Source of the DNA: Chitinophagaceae bacterium
Lineage (GTDB): Bacteria; Bacteroidota; Bacteroidia; Chitinophagales; Chitinophagaceae
Assembly (NCBI GenBank): GCA_016702745.1
Contig: JADJDJ010000001.1
Coordinates: 496,001 to 560,000 of the forward strand
Direction: 5' to 3'
Length of the DNA: 64,000 nucleotides
In this document: one piece after another, positions 8,556 through 15,693 of the stretch
How the letters are laid out: each line of letters opens with the position of its first letter
How positions within the stretch are numbered: the first letter of the stretch is position 1
Translations under genes and position numbers: made by a program
Notes under the pieces: model-generated
The model's input: only the letters and a program-made list of their open reading frames with translations
Database searches by the model: none
Told to the model about the DNA's origin: nothing

Positions 8556-9879
8556 ATGAAGATCATGAAGTTTGGCGGCACCAGTGTGGGTAAGCCGGAA
8601 AGAATGCACCACATCGTTTCACTGGTGAGTAAGGAAACAGAACCGGTGATTGTGGTTTTATCAGCGCTGTCAGGCACCACCAATGCCCTGGTGGAAAGCG
8701 GGGATTTTATCGCCCGTGGCGATCGCCAGGGAGCCAAACAAAGCATTGATAAACTGGAGGCTCATTACCAGGCTTTCATCAGTGAACTGGTAAAAAAAGA
8801 AGAGGCAGTCGCAAAGGCCAAAGCCATTATTGCCGAGCATTTTCGAATTCCTGAATATCATCCTTCGGATTTCATTCAGCGAAGCCCTGAGCAAGGACAT
8901 CCTGGCACAGGGTGAATTGTTGTCTACCAAACTTTTCTGTACCTACCTCGAAGAGCAGGGTACCCCACATCAGTTATTACCGGCACTGGAGTTTATGTCC
9001 ATTGACCAGTATGATGAACCGCAGATCGGTAGCATCAAAGTAAAACTCTCGCAATTGCTGAAAGAACATCAGGATAAAAAAATATTTGTAACCCAGGGTT
9101 ATATCTGTCGCAATGCCCGCGGGGAAGTGGACAATCTGAAAAGGGGAGGAAGCGATTATTCTGCTTCACTGATCGCCGCAGCTATCAATGCTTCTGTTTG
9201 TGAAATATGGACCGATATTGACGGGATGCACAATAATGATCCCCGGATTGTGAAGAAAACCGTTCCGGTGGAACAGATGAGTTTTGATGAAGCGGCAGAG
9301 CTGGCTTATTTCGGTGCCAAGATCCTGCACCCGGCTTCTATCTGGCCGGCCCAATTGTATAATATTCCGGTGAAACTGCTGAACACCATGCAGCCCGATG
9401 CAAAGGGGACGACCATCACTGGCGAAGCGGGTTCCGTAGGCGTAAAAGCTGTAGCAGCAAAGGACAATATCACGGCTATCCGGATCAAGAGCAGCCGGAT
9501 GTTACTGGCCTATGGTTTTCTGCGCAAGATTTTTGAAGTATTCGAAAAATACCGCACCCCGATCGATATGATCACTACCTCCGAAGTAGCGGTATCACTG
9601 ACGATCGACAGTGACAGCAATCTGGATAAAATACTCAGGGAACTCGAACCATTTGGTACGGTGGAAATGGATAAAGACCAGACCATCATTTCTGTAGTAG
9701 GGAACCAGATTGCCCAAACTCAAGATATGGTGAAGAAATTATTCGGCTCCATCATGAATATTCCCGTTCGGATGGTTTCTTATGGAGGAAGTCCGCATAA
9801 TATTTCTCTGCTGGTTCCGGCCACCTATAAAGTTCAGATACTGCAACAACTGAACAGGGGAATGTTTGGATTGGAATAA
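8556..9879 (+). CDS. lysC: Aspartate kinase (monofunctional), one frameshift
   Basis: Phosphorylates L-aspartate, the first step to lysine, threonine, methionine and diaminopimelate. The N-terminus MKIMKFGGTSVGKPERM is the family signature; later come GYICRNARGEVDNLKRGGSDYS, EIWTDIDGMHNNDPR and AYFGAKILHPASI, and two ACT-type regulatory segments close the protein (IDMITTSEVAVSLTIDS and PVRMVSYGGSPHNISLLV). One extra base in CATTTTCGAATTC (8839-8844) splits the gene; with it removed the product is 440 residues. An unusually strong purine run, GGAGGGGGG (8541-8549), sits seven bases upstream of the ATG at 8556, rare in this window. A hairpin with a T-run follows at 9911-9938. Confidence 0.93.
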
Positions 9880-9910
9880 ATCTTTCTGAAATAATAATTC
9901 AGTAAATTGT

Positions 9911-9938
9911 CCGCATGTTCAGCATGCGGATTTTTTTT
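9911..9938 (+). terminator. lysC terminator that overlaps the next gene's start
   Basis: Perfect stem CCGCATG/CATGCGG (9911-9917, 9923-9929), loop TTCAG, then A and eight T. The second arm contains the ATG (9924-9926) of the following gene, and the T-run encodes Ile-Phe-Phe-Ile of its signal peptide. Confidence 0.7.
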
Positions 9939-11147
9939 ATCAGCCTCTTTTTCTCTTCCACAGTTTACGCTCAGCAACAGGTGAAGGGAAAGGTGACAGA
10001 TGGTAGTACCGGTACCCCGCTGACCGGTTGCAGCATATTTATTTCGGGCTCCTCTCTGGGTACCGTTTCCGGTGCGGATGGCAGTTTTGTTTTATCAGGT
10101 ATTCCCAGGGGAAAACATGAACTGATTGTGTCCTTTATCGGTTATCAAACCTATATCCGGGTGATTCAGGACGGACAATTACCCCTTGAAATAAATGTCA
10201 GCTTACAGGTGAAGGCCCGGGAACTGGAATTGGTATTGGCTGAACCCTATAGTGAAGATAATTGGGATCAGTGGGGACAGGTATTCATTGATAATTTCCT
10301 GGGAACAATGCCACAGGCCGACCGTTGCAGGATGCTCAATACAAAAGCCATACGCTTCCGCTATTATAAAAAATCAAAAAGACTGAAGGCTTTTGCTGAT
10401 GAACCAATACTGGTTGAGAACGATCTGCTGGGTTACCGGATCAGTTTTCAGCTGGAAGAATTTGAACTGAATTTTACTTTAGGGACTACTTATTACCTGG
10501 GGTATTCTCTTTTTGAAGAAATCGGTGGCAAAGGAAATAAAGCGATGGCCAGAAAAGAAGAAAACCGCCGGAAAGCCTATCAGGGATCGGTGATGCATTT
10601 TATGCGGGCCTTATACAGCAATCAATTATCGACAGAGGGTTTTGAAATCAGAAGGGTGCAAAGAAACCCAAATACTGAAAAGCAAAGAGTAAAAGAAGTA
10701 TACCGAAAAGCGATGAATCAGATGAAGGATGAAAAAGGAGTGATTGTATTAGGCCCGGGTATCTCAACACCGGGTATTGATGCTGATTCCGCAGTGTACT
10801 ATCGTAAAGTGATGTTGCAGCCGGATCAACTGGATACCTACAGTGATTGGAAGCTCTCTGCAGATAGCCTGATCATTGCCAGGGATACAGCCTTGCTGGA
10901 ATTTCAGTTTCCTGACTATGTCGAAGTAACTTATTTAAAAGCGCTCGAAGAAAACGAATACCTGATGGATCAGCACCTGTCCCGCAAAAGGGATTACCGC
11001 CGTTCAATGGTCACCCTTTTTGGCGGGAGTTCGATCGTTGTGAATCGCTTTGGCAATTACTATAATCCACAGGATTTTGTTACCTATGGCTACTGGGCCT
11101 GGAATGAAAAAATGGCCAATGCACTGCCGATTGATTATTTACCATAA
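9924..11147 (+). CDS. Secreted protein with CarboxypepD_reg-like domain
   Basis: 407 residues from 9924 (an in-frame ATG at 9915 is also possible). Signal peptide MRIFFISLFFSSTVYAQ. Residues about 18-100 form a carboxypeptidase-regulatory-like beta sandwich (QVKGKVTDGSTGTPLTGCSI, GADGSFVLSGIPRGKHEL, FIGYQTYIRVI), the same domain that begins many TonB-dependent receptors, but no barrel follows. The remaining ~300 residues are rich in charged and aromatic residues and match no family I know. Such stand-alone proteins are common at the Bacteroidota surface. Function unknown. The start lies inside a terminator hairpin for lysC, so expression may depend on read-through or on a separate start site. 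Confidence 0.75.
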   Translation: MRIFFISLFFSSTVYAQQQVKGKVTDGSTGTPLTGCSIFISGSSLGTVSGADGSFVLSGIPRGKHELIVSFIGYQTYIRVIQDGQLPLEINVSLQVKARELELVLAEPYSEDNWDQWGQVFIDNFLGTMPQADRCRMLNTKAIRFRYYKKSKRLKAFADEPILVENDLLGYRISFQLEEFELNFTLGTTYYLGYSLFEEIGGKGNKAMARKEENRRKAYQGSVMHFMRALYSNQLSTEGFEIRRVQRNPNTEKQRVKEVYRKAMNQMKDEKGVIVLGPGISTPGIDADSAVYYRKVMLQPDQLDTYSDWKLSADSLIIARDTALLEFQFPDYVEVTYLKALEENEYLMDQHLSRKRDYRRSMVTLFGGSSIVVNRFGNYYNPQDFVTYGYWAWNEKMANALPIDYLP

Positions 11148-11234
11148 AACTTTCTATCAACCTGGGGTAAGATCAGTTTTATTGTTCCTGAAAAATCTTA
11201 CATTGACTGCGGAACATATCTAATCATTTGTTAA

Positions 11235-11250
11235 TGTGATTTTAATCACA
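11235..11250 (+). promoter_or_regulatory. Perfect CRP/FNR-type palindrome TGTGA-N6-TCACA
   Basis: TGTGATTTTAATCACA is a perfect 5-6-5 palindrome identical in its arms to the E. coli CRP consensus. Its centre lies about 57 bases before the thioredoxin ATG (11300) and 30-38 bases before a TAGCTTTA box, which is about where an activator would contact RNA polymerase. Bacteroidota encode CRP/FNR-family regulators, but none is in this window, so the binding protein is unknown. Confidence 0.5.
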
Positions 11251-11272
11251 ATTATAGACCATAGGCAACCGT

Positions 11273-11280
11273 TAGCTTTA
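11273..11280 (+). promoter_or_regulatory. Probable -7 box TAGCTTTA of the redox operon
   Basis: Seven of eight positions match TAnnTTTG. It lies 20 bases before the thioredoxin start and downstream of the 11235-11250 palindrome. A start site near 11287 would put the palindrome centre at about -44. Confidence 0.35.
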
Positions 11281-11299
11281 GAGCGCCATCATACCAATT

Positions 11300-11739
11300 A
11301 TGAAGATCTATGCACTCCCTATATTGATGTTATTTGCCATTCCATTTATCGGATGGGAAAGCGATTTTGATACCGCCAAACAAAAGCAAAAGATCAGCAT
11401 CGGCTGATTTTACTTGAATTTTCCGGGTCAGACTGGTGTGTTCCCTGTATCAGGTTCCGCAAGGAAGTATTGGAAACTACGGAATTTACCGGTTTCGCTG
11501 ATACTTCACTTGTATTACTGAAAGCCGATTTCCCCCGTTTAAAAAAGAACCAGCTTTCCAAAAGCCAGCAAGAGAAAAACGAGAAGCTGGCTGATCTTTA
11601 TAATCCTACAGGTATATTTCCAATGACTATATTGCTGGATGCTGATGGAAAGAAATTAAAAGTCTGGGAAGGATATCCTGATCTTAACTGCTCCGAATTA
11701 ATCAGCCAGATCAATCAATACCGGAATGCCCGAAACTGA
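11300..11739 (+). CDS. Exported thioredoxin-family protein, one frameshift
   Basis: 146 residues after correction. The N-terminal MKIYALPILMLFAIPFIGW is a signal peptide, so the protein acts outside the cytoplasm. The thioredoxin fold shows LILLEFSGSDWCVPCIRF with the redox motif CVPC, then GIFPMTILLDADGKKLKVWEGY with the cis-Pro region (FPMT). One A is missing in the A-run at 11388-11391; restoring it joins the signal peptide frame to the CVPC frame. It is the first gene of a coupled operon: its end overlaps apbE by 14 bases. Likely role: reducing or forming disulfides in a partner of the same operon, possibly the Cys-containing DUF4266 protein (inference). Confidence 0.85.
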
Positions 11740-12679
11740 GACCCAGCCACATACCAGCCAGGTCTGCAAGCGGGTGCTCAAATTAATGGGCAACCGTTTT
11801 GAAATATCTGTGGTGGGTGATGATGAAGAGCCAGCCAATCAGCATATTGATGCAGCAGTGGAAGAGATCCGAAGGATAGAAAAACTGCTCACCACTTTTG
11901 ACCCCTCCAGCCAGACTAATCAGATCAATCAATATGCAGGGGACCGACCGGTTAAAGTAGATCAGGAAGTATTTGATCTGATCAGCCATTCTAAAATTAT
12001 TTCACGGCTCACGCAGGGTGCTTTTGATATTACCTATGGTTCAGTGGATAAACGTCTCTGGAATTTTGACCAGGAAATGAAGGCGCTGCCCGATGCAGAA
12101 ACAGCTGCCCGGATGGTCAGACTGATCAATTACCGGAATGTGATTCTGGATGAAAAAAAGGGAACCGTCTTTTTGAAAGAAGCCGGTATGCGCATTGGTT
12201 TTGGCGGAATCGGAAAAGGTTATGCAGCAGAAATGGCCAGGCGACTCCTGATACAAAGAGGTGTAAAAAGCGGGGTAGTCAATGCGGCCGGTGACCTGAC
12301 CGTTTGGGGGCATCAGCCCAACGGAAAACCCTGGACCATCGGTATTGCTGATCCGGGTTCGGCAAAACATCCATTCTCTTATCTTGATATCACTGATATG
12401 GCAGTTGCCACTTCCGGCAACTATGAAAAGTTCGTGCTCATTGATGGGAAGCGATTCTCACATACCATTGATCCCAAAACCGGATTGCCGGTTCAAGGAA
12501 TCAAGAGTGTAACCATCATGAGCCCGAATGCAGAAATCGCAGACGCCATGGCTACCCCGGTCATGATCATGGGGATCAGTGTGGGGTTGGACCTGGTCAA
12601 TCAGGTGCGTGGACTGGCTTGTATTATCATCGACGAAAACGACAAAATCTATACATCCAAAAACATCAATCTACAATGA
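11726..12679 (+). CDS. apbE: FAD:protein FMN transferase (ApbE family)
   Basis: 317 residues. Family marks are GFGGIGKGYAAEMARRLL, SGVVNAAGDLTVWG, VATSGNYEKF and FSHTIDPKTGLPV, ending with MSPNAEIADAMATPVMIMG. ApbE proteins use FAD to attach FMN covalently to a Ser/Thr of a target protein. Unusually for a family that mostly works on extracytoplasmic proteins, no signal peptide or lipobox is visible (MPETETQPHTSQVCKRVLKL), so it may act in the cytoplasm before export or on a cytoplasmic target. It overlaps the thioredoxin gene by 14 bases and the DUF4266 gene by four (ATGA), so the three are translated as a unit. The target is not proven; the adjacent DUF4266 protein is the obvious candidate. 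Confidence 0.92.
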   Translation: MPETETQPHTSQVCKRVLKLMGNRFEISVVGDDEEPANQHIDAAVEEIRRIEKLLTTFDPSSQTNQINQYAGDRPVKVDQEVFDLISHSKIISRLTQGAFDITYGSVDKRLWNFDQEMKALPDAETAARMVRLINYRNVILDEKKGTVFLKEAGMRIGFGGIGKGYAAEMARRLLIQRGVKSGVVNAAGDLTVWGHQPNGKPWTIGIADPGSAKHPFSYLDITDMAVATSGNYEKFVLIDGKRFSHTIDPKTGLPVQGIKSVTIMSPNAEIADAMATPVMIMGISVGLDLVNQVRGLACIIIDENDKIYTSKNINLQ

Positions 12680-12906
12680 AGCAGGCAAAAGCAAAAACCC
12701 TGGTGGCAGCAGTGGCCATTACAGCCACACTGGGGGCCGGTTCCTGTACTACCGTAAAGGAGTACCAGAAAAACAAAATCAATGATGCGGAGATGACCCT
12801 TAGCGCCCGCAAGGTGGAAAAAACAGAAATGAGTTTCCAGACTTACCGGGAGGGAGCTTCCGGAGCCAATGGTGGCAAAACCGGCGGAGGCTGCGGCTGT
12901 AATTAA
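12676..12906 (+). CDS. DUF4266 mini-lipoprotein ending GGGCGCN
   Basis: 76 residues. MKQAKAKTLVAAVAITATLGAGSC is a lipoprotein-type signal with Cys24; the mature peptide is only about 53 residues. It has TVKEYQKNKINDAEM, the DUF4266 core, then TYREGASGANGG and the terminal GGGCGCN with Cys73 and Cys75. EGASGAN (residues 59-65) resembles the D-G-x-S/T-G-A-T/S acceptor motif of ApbE-flavinylated proteins, making Ser62 a possible FMN site; this is inference. Start at 12676 overlaps the apbE stop (ATGA). Such small Cys-tailed proteins next to apbE, thioredoxin and DUF3570 genes form a recurring set, as far as I recall, but their biochemical role is not established. Confidence 0.88.
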   Translation: MKQAKAKTLVAAVAITATLGAGSCTTVKEYQKNKINDAEMTLSARKVEKTEMSFQTYREGASGANGGKTGGGCGCN

Positions 12907-12933
12907 TTTTCCTCATCACCAACACCAACTTGA

Positions 12934-14139
12934 ATGAAAAGAATTTGTTTATCTGTCGCAGGGATTTTTCTTATGTTTTTCGCCTCCTTCGCCCAAACGA
13001 CCAAGGACAGCAGCAGCTACAAGAGCCGCAAGCTGAGCTTTGAAGAGGCCAACCTGGTCTCCAGTTATTATAAGCAGGACGGAAATAATTCGGTAGTCAC
13101 CGGAGGATCAGGCACCGAAAAACTAACAGATATTGCCAACAGCATTGATGTGAAGTTTTACAAATGGGACAAAAAAGACCGCAAACACAATTTTGATGTG
13201 GAAGTGGGTATTGATCATTATACATCTGCCTCATCTGACAAAGTAGATCCCAATACCATTTCATCCGCTTCCAGTGCCGATACCCGCATTTATCCATCTG
13301 TGAACTGGTCCATGGAAAATGAAAAGAAAGGCACAACAATTGGTGCCGGTCTTTCCCTTTCTTCTGAATTTGATTATACCTCCTTCGGTATCAACCTGAG
13401 CTTTTCACAGAAAACAAAGAACCGGAACGGGGAATTCACGGCCAGGGCACAAGCCTATATGGACAAGCTGAAATATATTGAACCCATTGAGATCCGGATT
13501 GCTAATGGCGGTACGAGTGATGAAGAAGAGAACGATTATGCTTCCCGTTCCCGGAATTCGTTCAGTGGCTCGCTTTCTTATTCGCAGATCATCAACCAGC
13601 GTTTACAGATCATGTTTATCGCCGACCTCGTGATGCAGCAGGGTTTCCTGGGACTCCCTTTTCACCGGGTCTACTTTAATAACAACGCTGTTAAAATTGA
13701 GAACCTGCCGGATAAGCGGATGAAGATCCCGCTGGGATTCAGGGCCAATTATTTCATGGGTGATAAATTTGTTTTGAGGAGTTTCTACCGTTATTATACA
13801 GATGACTGGGGAATCAAGGGACATACGGTTCAATTGGAATCAGTAGTGAAGATTAATCCTTTCTTTTCACTCACCCCTTTTTATCGTTATTATACCCAGA
13901 CCGCAGCAGATTATTTCAGCCCGATCAATATTCACAAGCTGACTGATCAGTTCTATACCAGTAATTATGACCTCGCGAAGTTCAACAGTAATTTCTATGG
14001 GGCCGGTATCAGAATCAGTCCGCCCAAAGGGGTATTCGGTATCCAGAAACTGAGTATGCTCGAACTGCGCTATGGTCATTATACCCGTACGAATGGCTTG
14101 AAAGCGGATATCATTTCCCTGAACCTGAAGTATAAATAA
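12934..14139 (+). CDS. DUF3570 outer-membrane-barrel-like protein
   Basis: 401 residues. Signal peptide MKRICLSVAGIFLMFFASFAQ. Early mature segment RKLSFEEANLVSSYYKQDG, then FDVEVGIDHYTSASSDKVDPNT, typical of DUF3570, followed by many alternating hydrophobic and aromatic strands (FVLRSFYRYYTDDWGIKGHT, FFSLTPFYRYYTQTAADYFS) and a C-terminal strand IISLNLKYK. This is the pattern of an outer-membrane beta barrel. It lies 27 bases after the DUF4266 gene and ends the operon (terminator at 14161-14217). Likely partner of the exported thioredoxin and DUF4266 lipoprotein; possible roles are transport or anchoring of a redox component (inference). Confidence 0.88.
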   Translation: MKRICLSVAGIFLMFFASFAQTTKDSSSYKSRKLSFEEANLVSSYYKQDGNNSVVTGGSGTEKLTDIANSIDVKFYKWDKKDRKHNFDVEVGIDHYTSASSDKVDPNTISSASSADTRIYPSVNWSMENEKKGTTIGAGLSLSSEFDYTSFGINLSFSQKTKNRNGEFTARAQAYMDKLKYIEPIEIRIANGGTSDEEENDYASRSRNSFSGSLSYSQIINQRLQIMFIADLVMQQGFLGLPFHRVYFNNNAVKIENLPDKRMKIPLGFRANYFMGDKFVLRSFYRYYTDDWGIKGHTVQLESVVKINPFFSLTPFYRYYTQTAADYFSPINIHKLTDQFYTSNYDLAKFNSNFYGAGIRISPPKGVFGIQKLSMLELRYGHYTRTNGLKADIISLNLKYK

Positions 14140-14160
14140 GGAACCAATTATTTAAATACA

Positions 14161-14217
14161 AAAGCGTCGTTTTGACAAGAAGTTTATTCTTTCAAAACGA
14201 CGCTTTTTATTTTTTTG
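14161..14217 (+). terminator. Terminator of the thioredoxin-apbE-DUF4266-DUF3570 operon
   Basis: Perfect 15-bp stem AAAGCGTCGTTTTGA/TCAAAACGACGCTTT (14161-14175, 14192-14206), 16-base loop, followed by TTATTTTTTT. Confidence 0.9.
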
Positions 14218-14237
14218 AGCAAGTGCCGGATTCCGGG

Positions 14238-14333
14238 TACTAAATATCTCAATATCCAAATATCTTAATATCCCCTTTCTCTTAGGTTACGGCGGGCGAA
14301 GCAATACCTAATATCCAATACCCAATACCACTT
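14238..14333. repeat. TAATATCC/CCAATACC word repeat with GGCGGGCGAAGCAA unit
   Basis: Permutations of AATATC and CCAATA words surround TTACGGCGGGCGAAGCAA. The second half (GCGGGCGAAGCAATACCTAA and the words after it) is nearly identical to 49075-49111, more than 34 kb away. No coding potential. It lies between convergent transcripts (DUF3570 and queA). Confidence 0.7.
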
Positions 14334-15383
14334 TTATATAATCAACAACGCATCCCCATAACTGAAGAAGCGGTATTTGTCCTTGATAGCTCTCTTGTAG
14401 GCTTCCATCGCTAATTCATAACCGGCAAAAGCACAGGTCATGATCAGCAGACTGGTTTTAGGCAGGTGAAAATTGGTGATCAGAGAATCGGCGATATTAA
14501 ACTCATAAGGCGGGTGGATGAAAATATTGGTCCAGCCTTCGGAGGGTTTGAGCAATTTCTGTGCAGTAAACGAAGATTCCATGCCACGCATGGTGGTGGT
14601 ACCTACCGAGCAGATACGGTGTCCGTATTCCTTGGCCCGGTTCACGATCTTGCAGCAGGTTTCATCAATATGATAATACTCGGCATCCATCTTGTGTTTG
14701 CTGAGATCCTCCACTTCAATGGGGCGGAAAGTGCCAAGTCCGGTATGCAGGGTCAGTTCAGCAAAACGGATGCCTTTGATCTCCAATCTTTTGATCAGTT
14801 CCTTGCTGAAATGCAGTCCGGCCGTAGGTGCTGCCACGGCTCCTTCATGCTTGGCATAAACAGTCTGGTAACGTTCTTTATCCTCTTCGTCGGGTTTTCT
14901 TTTGATATACTTGGGCAGGGGTGTTTCTCCCAGACGCTCTAATACAGCTCTGAATTCTTCTTCAGATCCTTCCCAAAGGAAACGGATCGTACGGCCCCGG
15001 CTGGTGGTATTATCAATAACTTCCGCTACCAGGTCTTCCTGTTCGCCGAAATAAAGTTTATTACCCACACGGATTTTCCTGGCCGGGTCTACAATCACAT
15101 CCCAAAGGCGATTGGGTTTATTCAATTCACGTAAAAGGAATACTTCGATTTTAGCACCTGTTTTTTCCTTGCGGCCATACATACGGGCAGGGAAAACCTT
15201 GGTATTATTTACAACGAAAACATCTTTGTCATTGAAATAGTCCTGCACATCACGGAAATACTTATTCTCAATCTCTCCGGTGTGGCGGTGGACCACCATC
15301 ATTCGGGAGTCTTCTCTTCTTTTGGCTGGATTTTGCGCGATCAGGTTGAGGGGAAGGTCGAAACGGAATTGGGATAGCTTCAT
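14334..15383 (-). CDS. queA: S-adenosylmethionine:tRNA ribosyltransferase-isomerase
   Basis: 349 residues. Builds epoxyqueuosine on tRNA by transferring and isomerising the ribosyl part of S-adenosylmethionine to 7-aminomethyl-7-deazaguanine. MKLSQFRFDLPLNLIAQNPA is the standard QueA start, so 15383 is chosen over an in-frame upstream start at 15518. Further marks are SRMMVVHRHTGEIENKYF, VFVVNNTKVFPARMYGRK, AAPTAGLHFSKELI, LHTGLGTFRPIEVEDL and ITNFHLPKTSLLIMTCAFAG. Single gene on its strand. An exact TACCTTTG box (15495-15502, minus) would give a leader of about 105 bases. Confidence 0.96.
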   Translation of the reverse strand: MKLSQFRFDLPLNLIAQNPAKRREDSRMMVVHRHTGEIENKYFRDVQDYFNDKDVFVVNNTKVFPARMYGRKEKTGAKIEVFLLRELNKPNRLWDVIVDPARKIRVGNKLYFGEQEDLVAEVIDNTTSRGRTIRFLWEGSEEEFRAVLERLGETPLPKYIKRKPDEEDKERYQTVYAKHEGAVAAPTAGLHFSKELIKRLEIKGIRFAELTLHTGLGTFRPIEVEDLSKHKMDAEYYHIDETCCKIVNRAKEYGHRICSVGTTTMRGMESSFTAQKLLKPSEGWTNIFIHPPYEFNIADSLITNFHLPKTSLLIMTCAFAGYELAMEAYKRAIKDKYRFFSYGDALLII

Positions 15384-15494
15384 GCGTATATGGGGTTTAA
15401 AAACGGCCTCATGACGCAAACCGGGTAAGAACCGGTGATCCTCTGCCGGCCTTACGGCGCCGGGTTTGGTCAGTACGACTGTGATTTTAGCGTG

Positions 15495-15502
15495 CAAAGG
15501 TA
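15495..15502 (-). promoter_or_regulatory. Bacteroidota -7 box TACCTTTG for queA
   Basis: Exact TAnnTTTG on the minus strand, with TTTTG 13 bases further upstream (15516-15520), shorter than the usual spacing. Confidence 0.4.
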
Positions 15503-15631
15503 CATGATTATCAGGCAAAATCCCGTTTATTTTTTAAGCGGGTTTCCCGGAATACCTGCTGGCGGGTATAGGGGGTGTATTGCAGGGATTTAATTTGCCA
15601 AACCATTGGTTTTCAAAATAATTTTATGCTT

Positions 15632-15659
15632 TTTGTCACATCCCCACATCTTACATTTG
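15632..15659 (+). promoter_or_regulatory. Promoter TTTG-N16-TACATTTG for the TraB-type gene
   Basis: TTTG at 15632-15635 and an exact TACATTTG at 15652-15659, 16 bases apart, 35 bases before the ATG at 15694. Outside this and the queA promoter, 15384-15693 shows no gene. Confidence 0.5.
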
Positions 15660-15693
15660 TTCACCAGCGCTCCCCCGGAGCTCATTAGTAAAT

